This document shows, piece after piece, positions 24,904 through 33,024 of a stretch of DNA of 64,000 bases (positions are counted from its first letter, which is position 1; every line of letters starts with the position of its first letter). Position numbers and translations under genes: made by a program. The stretch is from positions 61,234 to 125,233 of the forward strand of contig DIDS01000009.1 of the NCBI GenBank assembly GCA_002418265.1, given 5' to 3'. Below the pieces are notes generated by a model. It was not told the origin of the DNA. It saw nothing but the letters and a program-made list of their open reading frames with translations, and did not search any database. The stretch is from Acidimicrobiia bacterium UBA5794. Lineage in GTDB: Bacteria; Actinomycetota; Acidimicrobiia; Spongiisociales; UBA5794.

Positions 24904-25821
24904 GTGAAAGGGACGGTGGTGGAGATACGCAGAGGGTTCTGGTACGGCTTCTTTGCGTATGTGGTATGGGGCCTTACGCCACTGTATTGGAACATGTTCG
25001 ACGACATCGACTCGATGGTGCTTCTCGGCCATCGGATCGTTTGGAGTGTTCCTCTCCTCATCGCAGTGATTGCCGTGCAGCGTCGATTTGCCGAATTCCG
25101 TGAGGCATTCCGATCGCTGCGGGTCGTTGCAATCACTGCGATCGCCGCCGCGCTGCTGTCCATCAACTGGGGTGTGTGGCTCTGGTCCGTAACCAACGCA
25201 CACCTCGTCGAGGCTTCCCTCGGGTACTTCATCACCCCCTTGGTGTCGATCGGCCTTGGCGTCATCGTCCTCCGAGAGTCGCTGACGCGATTGCAGTGGA
25301 TCTCCATCACCATCGCAACCATCGGAGTCGTTGGCCTCGGGATCACCATCGGGAAGCCACCGTGGATCGCCCTCCTCCTCGCAGGCTCCTTCGGAACGTA
25401 TGGGCTCGTAAAGAAGCGAGAGGAGGTTGCGGCTCCGCTCATCTCCCTTGGAGGCGAACTCGCGATCATGGGGATTCCGGGATTCGTCCTCATGGTCTTC
25501 GTCGTTGATCCGGCTGGCGGAGGATTCGGCACGAGCTCCGGACTCACGCTGTTCTTCTTGGGATCATCGATCGTCACCGTGGTACCTCTCTTGATGTTCG
25601 GGGCGGCCGCCAAGCGCATTCCCCTCACCATGTTGGGGCTCCTCCAATACATTGCGCCCACGCTTCAGCTACTACTTGGGGTCTGGGTATACGGTGAGGA
25701 TCTGCCACCGGAGCGGCTTGTGTGGTTCGTCGTCGTTTGGATCGCGCTTGTCGTGTACACCTACGACAGCATCGCGACGGTGCGGCGCGGACGGATCCAA
25801 GCGGTCGTCAGCCCGATCTAA
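24904..25821 (+). CDS. rarD: RarD-type EamA-family membrane transporter
   Basis: A 305-residue protein with about ten helices. RarD-like marks are GFWYGFFAYVVWGLTPLYW, SVTNAHLVEASLGYFITPLVSIGLG and AAKRIPLTMLGLLQYIAPTLQLLLGV. It belongs to the drug/metabolite transporter superfamily; the transported compound is unknown despite the family name linking it to chloramphenicol. It begins 23 bases after soxR and may share its transcript. Confidence 0.9.
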   Translation: MKGTVVEIRRGFWYGFFAYVVWGLTPLYWNMFDDIDSMVLLGHRIVWSVPLLIAVIAVQRRFAEFREAFRSLRVVAITAIAAALLSINWGVWLWSVTNAHLVEASLGYFITPLVSIGLGVIVLRESLTRLQWISITIATIGVVGLGITIGKPPWIALLLAGSFGTYGLVKKREEVAAPLISLGGELAIMGIPGFVLMVFVVDPAGGGFGTSSGLTLFFLGSSIVTVVPLLMFGAAAKRIPLTMLGLLQYIAPTLQLLLGVWVYGEDLPPERLVWFVVVWIALVVYTYDSIATVRRGRIQAVVSPI

Positions 25822-25865
25822 CGATCGGACGCTGGCCCCCCGTGTTTCCGAGGGGGACGAGGTTG

Positions 25866-26099
25866 CTATGCAGCGGCCGTGTCTGACTTTCTACCCTTGC
25901 GGATGCCGGCAACGGTTGCTTCCTGAATGGTCGCCAGCTGCTCTTGGCCAACACGGCCCTCAAGCTTGGACGCGAGATATGCCCGAATCTCCTCATCGCT
26001 CATGGCTTCGAGACGCTTCTTGGCCATGAACGAGGCAACGGCCCCCGCGACAGCGCCAACAACCAGCATGAACATCAACATCTTGAACAGCTTCTTCAT
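25866..26099 (-). CDS. Small single-pass membrane protein
   Basis: A 77-residue product from ATG 26099, with GGAGA 5 bases upstream. One N-terminal membrane helix (about 5-25, MLMFMLVVGAVAGAVASF) is followed by a basic then acidic helical cytoplasmic region and a Lys/Arg-rich end. It follows hisA on the same strand by 44 bases and may be co-transcribed. No family is recognised. Confidence 0.7.
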   Translation of the reverse strand: MKKLFKMLMFMLVVGAVAGAVASFMAKKRLEAMSDEEIRAYLASKLEGRVGQEQLATIQEATVAGIRKGRKSDTAAA

Positions 26100-26143
26100 G
26101 GTTTCTCCAATGGTCGTGCGGTTGGCGGCGGTTCCGCCATCGA

Positions 26144-27013
26144 TCAGCTGGCCGACAGCCAACTGATGAACTCTGAAAGTGTACGAAGGCTGTCGGGATC
26201 ATCGACGGTCTCAGCGAATCGCAACGCCGCGGCGTCAAGGTCTGCGCGGGACCAGGGGCCAAAGGATGCCCCTGGCTCACCCTTGGCGAGAAATGCAACG
26301 AGCTCCTCGACGGTGAAGCGACCTGCGGTTACCTCGCGCCCTACGACAAGGCCGGCGAGTCTCTTACCGCTCGCGCCGATTGCCATCAACCGTGCAACGT
26401 CATCGAGATCTCGCACCCCTCCGGCTGCAATCACGGGTTCGTCCACAAGCCTCACTGCCATCTCAAGTACATCGAAGTACGGTGGTTCTTGGAGGGCATC
26501 GCGGCCAACCTCGGTGATCATGAACCCGGCAGCACCACCGCTCGACATGTTGATGAGGGCTTCTTCGAGATACTCACCCGTTTCCTCGGTCCATCCACGG
26601 ATGAGGATCTCGGTATCTGGCTTGACGTCAAGCGACACCACGATGCGATGCGGATGCTTTCGATTCAGTTCCCAGAACGCCACCTGATCAATGATCGCAA
26701 GGGTTCCGATCACGACCCGCCACGCACCCATGCCGAGGAGACGCTGAACCTCCCGTTCGGATCTGATGCCCCCACCGACTTGGACCGGTACATCCACAGC
26801 TTTGATGATGTCTGCAATCAAGTCTCGGTTCTTGTAGTCACCGTGGGCCGCTGCGTTGAGATCCGTGATGTGGAGCCGATCCGCCCCCTTGGATACCCAG
26901 CCCTTGGCACGATTGACCGGATCGTCGTCGAGGGGGATGACCTCGGCAATGTCACCATGCGGAAGCCGAACGGCCATGCCATCGAGAATGTTGACGCGTG
27001 CGTAGAGATCCAT
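26144..27013 (-). CDS. hisA: HisA/PriA-type phosphoribosyl isomerase
   Basis: A 289-residue TIM-barrel protein. The first strand carries DGMAVRL, and the phosphate-binding repeats are VQVGGGIRSE and VIAAGGVRD. The catalytic Asp pair is in NILDGM and in MITEVGRDA, where the usual D appears shifted to E/D. HisA isomerises ProFAR in histidine synthesis; in Actinomycetota PriA also serves tryptophan synthesis. It is isolated from other his genes, and the C-terminus is longer than usual by about 40 residues. Confidence 0.85.
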   Translation of the reverse strand: MDLYARVNILDGMAVRLPHGDIAEVIPLDDDPVNRAKGWVSKGADRLHITDLNAAAHGDYKNRDLIADIIKAVDVPVQVGGGIRSEREVQRLLGMGAWRVVIGTLAIIDQVAFWELNRKHPHRIVVSLDVKPDTEILIRGWTEETGEYLEEALINMSSGGAAGFMITEVGRDALQEPPYFDVLEMAVRLVDEPVIAAGGVRDLDDVARLMAIGASGKRLAGLVVGREVTAGRFTVEELVAFLAKGEPGASFGPWSRADLDAAALRFAETVDDPDSLRTLSEFISWLSAS

Positions 27014-27056
27014 GTCTGGAGCTTACTGCCTGTGCACACGAGCGTTTCGCCGGGCA

Positions 27057-27187
27057 GTCAGACGTCAGACGTCAAGTGACCGATGACCGATGACCGATGA
27101 CCGATGACCCAAGACCGAAGACCGAAGTCAAGGGTTCAGTCGCTGGACTCCAAGGAACCCGCTTCGGGTTCCCGAAGTCAGAAGCTG
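27057..27187. repeat. Heptamer repeats plus GGAACCCG hairpin
   Basis: CAGACGT units, about four GACCGAT units and CGAAGTC units are followed by a perfect hairpin GGAACCCG-CTT-CGGGTTCC at 27154-27172. A relative of this hairpin occurs after the heptamer array at 22185-22204, always preceded by CAAG. Confidence 0.85.
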
Positions 27188-27212
27188 TGAGGTGAAAGCA
27201 GCCGCTTGCGGC

Positions 27213-27509
27213 TCAGCGGTATCTCCACACGATGCGTCCCATCGACGGGTCGTAGGCCGACACATCCACTTCGACGGCGTCGCCGGGAATGATGCGGATC
27301 ATGCGACCTTTTCGCATCTTCCCTGAGGCGCGGGCGGTGACTTCATGGCCCGTTTCGAGCTTGACGCGGAAGGTCGCGTTGGGAAGCGTCTCCACCACAA
27401 CACCTTTCGCCCTGAAGTAGTCGTCCTTGCCTGCGATGAGGTTCTCCAATCGTTCGGTCGGCTCACACACGATGAGTGCGCATGAACCCGTGACCGTATC
27501 TGCACGCAA
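27213..27509 (-). CDS. infA: Stand-alone translation initiation factor IF-1-like protein
   Basis: The C-terminal 65 residues match IF-1: VVVETLPNATFRVKLETGH, SGKMRKGRMIRIIPGD and a final YDPSMGRIVWRYR. An N-terminal extension of about 30 residues precedes this if ATG 27509 is used; GTG 27470 or TTG 27449 would shorten it. IF-1 binds the ribosomal A site during initiation. It is not next to rpmJ or rpsM, the usual setting, so it may be a second, divergent copy. Repeats flank it. Confidence 0.8.
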   Translation of the reverse strand: MRADTVTGSCALIVCEPTERLENLIAGKDDYFRAKGVVVETLPNATFRVKLETGHEVTARASGKMRKGRMIRIIPGDAVEVDVSAYDPSMGRIVWRYR

Positions 27510-27611
27510 GAGTACCGCTTCGAAACGGCTTCTGGCACCCTCCCATCCCGCAGTCCGACATGATCGTTACCGATGCTTCAACAGCGACGAACGACCGGTA
27601 CCGTGAGGCAG

Positions 27612-28592
27612 ATGCACAGCCGGTTCATGAACCTCTCCAAGCTGAGTCCCCGAGTGCGCATCACCAACACGACTGTCGGGCTCTTCACACACACCGACTA
27701 CCCCCTTGCCCATTCGCTCGATCATCTCGGGGATCCCGGGCTCTTCGGACCTGGATCCTCGACATGGAGAGTCATTGGGGATGTGAGCGCGATGATCGGT
27801 GGCATTCGGGCGCTCCTCATCCAATCGGCCCATCCCGAAGTGGTGGCCGGAGTCGCCGACCACTCTGATTATCGACAAGATCCACTGGGCCGCCTTTCCC
27901 GAACGACGGCATATGTGACCGCGACGGCCTACGGTGCAATGCCAGAAGTCGAAGAAGCACTGACCGTTGTCCGTCTGGCCCATCGCCCGGTCGAGGGCGT
28001 TTCCGAACGCGGGATCTCGTATTCGGCTGGTAACACTGACCACGCATCGTGGGTCCACAACGTTCTTGTGGACTCTTTCCTTACGGCCTACCAGGTCTTT
28101 TCCCGATCACCCATCAACGATGAGGCTGCCGACCGTTTCGTGTCCGAACAAACCCGACTCGGTCGCAAACTCAGCGCAACGGACACACCCACGACGCGCG
28201 CCGCCCTCTCGTCGTGGATCATCGAACATGACGCGATAGGGCCATCAGATGCGATGCATGACACCGTCTCGTTCCTGTCGAATCCCCCTCTTCCGACGGC
28301 TGCACTCCTCGGGTACCGCAGGCTGTTTGCAGCCGCCGTTGCGACAATCCCAGGTTCCATCGTCAGGATCCTTGGGGTATCGCCGGGTCCGGGAGCCCTA
28401 CCAATGGGACGAAAGGCGGCTTCGCTCCTCCGCTGGTCGCTTGGTGCATCACCATCTTGGCTGCTCGCCCTTGATCGGATGAACACCGCAGCGCCCCCAG
28501 ATGTGATCTTCCGACGTCCGCCACCGATTGAAGGTGGCGATCAGGTGTTCGCACGCTGGAGAATGCGGCAAACCAGCGGTCAGTCCACTTAG
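27612..28592 (+). CDS. MpaB/DUF2236-family oxygenase-like protein
   Basis: About 326 residues from ATG 27612 (ATG 27573 or GTG 27603 are alternatives). It matches the DUF2236 group, related to latex-clearing and MpaB haem oxygenases: GPGSSTWRVIGDVSAMIGGIRALLIQSAHPEVVAGV, DPLGRLSRTTAYVTATAYG and the HxxxVDS segment WVHNVLVDSFL. Members are mostly uncharacterised. It overlaps the convergent ABC-2 permease stop by 4 bases. Confidence 0.85.
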   Translation: MHSRFMNLSKLSPRVRITNTTVGLFTHTDYPLAHSLDHLGDPGLFGPGSSTWRVIGDVSAMIGGIRALLIQSAHPEVVAGVADHSDYRQDPLGRLSRTTAYVTATAYGAMPEVEEALTVVRLAHRPVEGVSERGISYSAGNTDHASWVHNVLVDSFLTAYQVFSRSPINDEAADRFVSEQTRLGRKLSATDTPTTRAALSSWIIEHDAIGPSDAMHDTVSFLSNPPLPTAALLGYRRLFAAAVATIPGSIVRILGVSPGPGALPMGRKAASLLRWSLGASPSWLLALDRMNTAAPPDVIFRRPPPIEGGDQVFARWRMRQTSGQST

Positions 28593-29782
28593 CCTGGCGT
28601 CCCCCAGAGAGCTTCCCTCAGCTTGACCCTGCCACCCGTTTGCAAGGCAGCACCGCGATAGATGCGTGCCGACACACGGACCACGAGCCACAAGAACACA
28701 AGGATGAGAGCGATCGAGAGTGCAACCTCCCACCATGCCGCATCGCCCTGGGCAATCCGTACGGGCATGACGATTGGCGCCCACAGCGGAACAAACGACG
28801 CAACACGCGTCCATACGTTGACCTCACCCACTGACAGGGACACGACGAGGTATGCGGGCATCAGCAACATGACAGGCACAAACGCGACACTTTGGAGGTC
28901 TTCGAGTCTGGACACCGTCGCACCCGTTGCCGCATAAATGAAGCTGAACATGAGGTACCCGAGCACGAACCAAAAAACGAGCGACACGATCCCAGCAATC
29001 CCTATCGCCGAGAGGTCAATTCCCTCAAGAGCGTCGTTCCCTATATAGAACAGGGCACCGGCAGCAGAGGCGACGATCACCCCAACTTGCAGGAGACCGA
29101 GTGTTCCGATTCCGAGCACCTTGCCAACGAGAAGCGAGGTGGAATCAATTCTCGAAAGCAGAACCTCTATGACACGGTTCTGCTTCTCCTCAACAACCCC
29201 ATATGCCACAAACTGTCCGAACACCATGATCGCGACAAAGAGCAGGATCGCACCCATGAAGGCGACAATCGCCCGGACCTCGTCTGCGTCGCCCGAATCG
29301 TCGGTCTCCACGTAACTGAGGGTGATCGGTTGAACAATCGCGGAGATCTCACTCTCTGAAAGGCCAAGCTCCTGCCCTGCGACACGTCTTCCTGCAACAT
29401 TGACGGCCGTTGAAAGGATGACGGTCTCGTCAAGGGAGGCACCCGAGGATGTGACCACCGTCGAGCTATCCACGAGCAACACGTCCACATCCCCGTCTTC
29501 AAGGGCGGTGTCCGCTGCCTGTGTGGACGGGTATGTCGTGATCGTGACCTGCTGTTCGACGGTTTCAGCAACGGTCTCAATGTCCCCTTCAAGGCCGGGG
29601 ATGACATCTCCTGCCAAACCGATGTGGATGGGCCGGGAGGAAGGATTGATGAACGACAGGGCGATGATCCCGCCACCAACGAGAAGCGCCATTGCAACGA
29701 GCATGACTCGGAATACGGTGGATCGCGACCGTTCGACGATCTCGCGCTTGGCAACGATTGTGATCTGGTCGATTCGTCTCAT
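28589..29782 (-). CDS. ABC-2-type (NatB-like) exporter permease
   Basis: A 397-residue permease. One N-terminal helix is followed by a large extracytoplasmic loop (about 50-175) and then five to six helices, the usual ABC-2 layout. Segment FGQFVAYGVVEEKQNRVIEVLLSRI is the family hallmark. The start overlaps the ATPase stop by ATGA. Together they form an exporter, possibly for ions, drugs or lipids; the NatAB sodium pump is the closest named model. Confidence 0.88.
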   Translation of the reverse strand: MRRIDQITIVAKREIVERSRSTVFRVMLVAMALLVGGGIIALSFINPSSRPIHIGLAGDVIPGLEGDIETVAETVEQQVTITTYPSTQAADTALEDGDVDVLLVDSSTVVTSSGASLDETVILSTAVNVAGRRVAGQELGLSESEISAIVQPITLSYVETDDSGDADEVRAIVAFMGAILLFVAIMVFGQFVAYGVVEEKQNRVIEVLLSRIDSTSLLVGKVLGIGTLGLLQVGVIVASAAGALFYIGNDALEGIDLSAIGIAGIVSLVFWFVLGYLMFSFIYAATGATVSRLEDLQSVAFVPVMLLMPAYLVVSLSVGEVNVWTRVASFVPLWAPIVMPVRIAQGDAAWWEVALSIALILVFLWLVVRVSARIYRGAALQTGGRVKLREALWGTPG

Positions 29783-30660
29783 TCGGACACCGCATCCCGG
29801 AACAGATCCTGGAGACCGGGCGCCCGGTACGAAAACCGCGTGATGTTGCCCTCCGCCCTGGCTGCGGACAGCAGCCGATCAACGGAAATCGAAGCATCAA
29901 CGATGTCATGGCTGTCACCGCCGCTCACCACCGTGGAAACGCCCTCGATCGACGGGGTCCATGGTGTCCCGTCGATTCGGATTTCCAGTCTTCGATATGA
30001 CGCCTGCTCGCGGAGATCGTCAAGCGATCCTGACGCAACAACTGATCCGCCCTCGATGATCGCAACGTCTTGACAGACATCCTCGACAAGGTCCAGCTGG
30101 TGGCTTGAGAACAGGATGGCAGCACCCCGATCGGCAAAGTCGTGAAGCACCTTTGACAGTGATGCGACGCCGATGGGATCGAGTCCTGCGAAAGGTTCAT
30201 CGAGAACAAGCACCTCTGGATCGTGCAGAATCGCCGTAGCGAGCTGGACACGCTGTTGGTTTCCGTGTGAGAGTTCTTGAAGCTTCGCGTCGCGGCGTTC
30301 CGAAAGACCGAGCTCATCAAGCCAATGGTCTGCAGCGTCGGATGCATCATCTTTGGCCATGCCGGAGAGCTTTCCGAAGTAGACAAGCTGCTCGTGCACC
30401 TTCATGCGCAGATACAGGCCGCGTTCTTCTGGCATGTACCCGAACCGCAGCCGAGCCGAGTCGGTGACGGGAGATCCATCGATCGTGATTGACCCTGCGT
30501 CTGGTTCAACAAGCCCGAAGACGCACCGCATGGTGGTTGTCTTGCCAGCGCCATTGCGACCGAGAAACCCGAGAATGCGCCCTGGTCGCACATCAAACGA
30601 TGTGTCCTTGAGCGCGACGACATCCCCGTAACGTTTGGAAATGTTGGAGACCGACAACAT
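29779..30660 (-). CDS. ABC exporter ATPase (NatA-like)
   Basis: A 293-residue ATPase: Walker A GRNGAGKTTT, signature LSHGNQQRVQLATAI, Walker B VLVLDEPFAGLDPI and the switch His in ILFSSHQLDLVE. An additional C-terminal domain (about 210-293) is typical for ABC-2 exporters. It is the first gene of the two-gene exporter; its promoter must lie in the 435-bp gap upstream. Confidence 0.92.
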   Translation of the reverse strand: MLSVSNISKRYGDVVALKDTSFDVRPGRILGFLGRNGAGKTTTMRCVFGLVEPDAGSITIDGSPVTDSARLRFGYMPEERGLYLRMKVHEQLVYFGKLSGMAKDDASDAADHWLDELGLSERRDAKLQELSHGNQQRVQLATAILHDPEVLVLDEPFAGLDPIGVASLSKVLHDFADRGAAILFSSHQLDLVEDVCQDVAIIEGGSVVASGSLDDLREQASYRRLEIRIDGTPWTPSIEGVSTVVSGGDSHDIVDASISVDRLLSAARAEGNITRFSYRAPGLQDLFRDAVSE

Positions 30661-31095
30661 GGATCCGCGAGTCTACGTTGCACGACGGTCGAAGGCCGAT
30701 CTTGCGGCACGTCGCACTCAGCGGTCGGTCACGGCCATCGCACAATGAGTCGAGCGGCCCACGAACAATGCCTTTAGCAACGTGGCGATGTGTTCGATAC
30801 TGATAGGTAGGTGGGAGGCCGGCGAGGCAAATTGTTCTCAGAACAAGGTGATCCAAACCAACCAAGCCAGTCACCCACCCCTTTCAGACGGAGCCCCTGC
30901 CCGCCCGGGGGCTTCGACGCGTGACAGATGCCGACGACCGACAACCGATAACCGACCTCAGAAGTCGGAGTCTGAATTCATTGGTCACCAGTCGGGCGAC
31001 GGGCGGCCCCAACATAGCCGACAAGCTCAACATCGTCCCACCCCCTTGCGGGAGGACGGGAAGAAGCGAGGTCAGACGCTGAGAGCTGAAAGCTC
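30661..31095. other. 435-bp non-coding gap with palindrome, hairpins and repeats
   Basis: No convincing gene is present. It contains a perfect palindrome TTGTTCT-C-AGAACAA (30832-30846) enclosed by GGTGGG (about 30810) and CCCACC (about 30882), which could form one structured RNA. A GC hairpin AGCCCC/GGGGCT follows near 30893-30914. From 30930 onward, GACCGAC, CAGAAGT and hairpin-mosaic fragments fill the rest. It should hold the promoter of the exporter on the minus strand. Confidence 0.6.
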
Positions 31096-31245
31096 CTAGT
31101 GCTTTTCGCCCTTGGGAGTCACGATCCAGGTTGCAATCGCGGCAAACAACATCACGGCGCCGAGCATGGCGTACGCGACCGTTGCAAGGTCGTCTCCTGG
31201 AGGATCAAAATTGTGCGCCTCAGTGGCAAGAATGATTGCATTCAT
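31096..31245 (-). CDS. 49-residue single-pass membrane protein
   Basis: ATG 31245 to TAG 31096. The short N-terminus has ATEAHNFDPPGDD, then one membrane helix (about 21-43) and a basic end TPKGEKH. The coding frame is clean and the topology follows the positive-inside rule, but the ribosome site is weak. The neighbour on the same strand upstream is the L,D-transpeptidase. No family is recognised. Confidence 0.55.
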   Translation of the reverse strand: MNAIILATEAHNFDPPGDDLATVAYAMLGAVMLFAAIATWIVTPKGEKH

Positions 31246-31270
31246 GAGCCAGAGCGTACCAAGCCGATGA

Positions 31271-32386
31271 TCACGGTGTCACTATGACTCTCGTGCCGAC
31301 GGTTGACCATTCAAACACTGCCTTGGCGTCGTCCCACAGTTGTCTGACGCATCCACCCGAGCGGTGGGTACCGAGCTGGGCGGGTGTCTGCATGGGCTTG
31401 TCACCGGGGCGGACAGGGATCGAATGGAACCCGTACGGCCACTCGGCGCGCGCAAACCGAACCATGTATTCCATCGTGATCCCGTCGTGAGGAGCCCATG
31501 CATAGCGTGACATCGAGTAGACGCGGTAGCGGCCAACCGATGGAATACCGCGCCGACCAGAGACCTGATGGGTCTTGTACAGCTCTCCTGTGTCATCGAT
31601 GAGCCACACTCGCTGACCGCCGTTGGTGTAGATGATGCGCCGGCCAGAACCCACGTCCGGGTATGGAAGAGGGGGCTTTTCAGGTGCCACCGTCCCCGTC
31701 TTCATGATGTATTCGCCAGATTCTGTCACCTGCACCACGGCATGACCACGGTGGATCTCGCCTGCTTCAATCCTCGACGAGACAGCTGCAATCGTGCCAG
31801 GTGCGGGGTCCCTGCCAAGTACATCGGAATAGAGAACCGAAACCAACGCGTCGTCCGTGAGCACCCCGAAGCGGTCAACAAACTCGCGAGAATGCGTGAA
31901 AGCCTCTGCGATCGTGACCAGTGGCAGACCGTTCCAGTACCGGCCAGCCCAATACTCGAGTTCAAGGCTCGACGGCTTTCTATCGAACAAGCCACAGAAG
32001 AGGCGGACAATCGAGTCAGAAACCGGTCGATCTGACCGCTCGGGTCCGTCGAACACCGTTTGGTCCGATTTGGCGCGAAGTGCGTCGGAACCCGGCACAA
32101 TGGTGTCACCGGGTGATACCTGCGCCGTGATCCACAATGCTGTTTCTCCCGGGAAACGGATCAGCGCAAGGGGATTGTCCTCTGCATCGGGGTCGTCGTC
32201 GTTGAAAGCGACATCCTCAGCAATTGCCCCCGTGGGTGTGAGGAAGGCCCGAACGGCGTTGGCTCGTCCCCCACTTGAGGTGCATGCCGAGCCCTCGGTC
32301 CCGGTGGCGTCGGCGGGTACCGCAAGCCCAGCAACTGCCACCGTGAGGGCAGCAACAACGAGACCGGCGCGTTTGAACAGCAACAT
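31271..32386 (-). CDS. Exported L,D-transpeptidase-type protein with DUF4214 domain
   Basis: A 371-residue protein with a signal peptide (about 1-27, ending ADA). A DUF4214-like region (about 120-215, RLFCGLFDRKPSSLELEYWAGRYWNG) precedes a YkuD-like catalytic domain (about 240-371). The nucleophile Cys is in HRSGGCVRQLWDDA; the usual SHGC motif reads SGGC, so the His next to Cys is replaced by Gly. YkuD enzymes cross-link peptidoglycan; DUF4214 is often found in secreted proteins. Activity should be checked given the altered motif. Confidence 0.82.
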   Translation of the reverse strand: MLLFKRAGLVVAALTVAVAGLAVPADATGTEGSACTSSGGRANAVRAFLTPTGAIAEDVAFNDDDPDAEDNPLALIRFPGETALWITAQVSPGDTIVPGSDALRAKSDQTVFDGPERSDRPVSDSIVRLFCGLFDRKPSSLELEYWAGRYWNGLPLVTIAEAFTHSREFVDRFGVLTDDALVSVLYSDVLGRDPAPGTIAAVSSRIEAGEIHRGHAVVQVTESGEYIMKTGTVAPEKPPLPYPDVGSGRRIIYTNGGQRVWLIDDTGELYKTHQVSGRRGIPSVGRYRVYSMSRYAWAPHDGITMEYMVRFARAEWPYGFHSIPVRPGDKPMQTPAQLGTHRSGGCVRQLWDDAKAVFEWSTVGTRVIVTP

Positions 32387-32442
32387 CGTGCGGGATGCTA
32401 GTGGACGTCGGGGATCGGATATCGGATTACGAGAGCCAGACG

Positions 32443-32883
32443 TCAGACGTCAGACGTCCGATGTCGCCGTTTGACCTCTTCGGCGATTGCCTCATCGCTG
32501 TATTGGAGAAGGATCGGGTCCCAGGGTTTGCCGATGATCGGTGCCTCCTCAGCCTCGGCGAGGAGTTCGACAACATGATCCCGCAACGTGCGAGCCCACG
32601 CTCTGCCCTTCGCCGAAACGATTGGTGTGGTCGTTGCATCACTGTTGACACGGATGACCGAAGCTTCGATCTGAGGATTCGCTCGAGATCCACGCTCGCC
32701 ATACAACAAGATGATGGAGCCAATCGGCACATCCTGGATCCCACCGGTGGCGATGAACTCGCCTTCGAAGGCCCATCCCGTGACAAGCGTCTCATCGACA
32801 CCCGATACGATCTTCGCCCAATTCTTCCTTCGCTCATCCCCCACCAGGGGCACGTCAATCGGGACAAGAATTGGTTCATTCAT
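32443..32883 (-). CDS. Hypothetical cytoplasmic protein
   Basis: A 146-residue product from ATG 32883 (an ATG three codons upstream is also in frame). There are no membrane segments. A central beta-rich part (DVPIGSIILLYGERGSRANPQIEASVIRVN) is followed by a helical acidic end. The last residues (HRTSDV) derive from a CAGACGT heptamer block. I do not recognise a family. Confidence 0.65.
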   Translation of the reverse strand: MNEPILVPIDVPLVGDERRKNWAKIVSGVDETLVTGWAFEGEFIATGGIQDVPIGSIILLYGERGSRANPQIEASVIRVNSDATTTPIVSAKGRAWARTLRDHVVELLAEAEEAPIIGKPWDPILLQYSDEAIAEEVKRRHRTSDV

Positions 32884-33024
32884 GCAGGACACATTACCGG
32901 CGGGTCGTCGGGCGTTTGATGACGAGTGCTGGCTGACACAGCACTAGTCAATTCTCGTCGTCAACAACCATTCTCTTCCTCGATGTCATCGGTGTCGATA
33001 GCCCTATCAGAGGTATTCACCATT

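Noticed and set aside
25832..25858. Terminator after rarD
   Set aside because: Only about five G-C pairs with a ten-base loop and no T-run; too weak to call.
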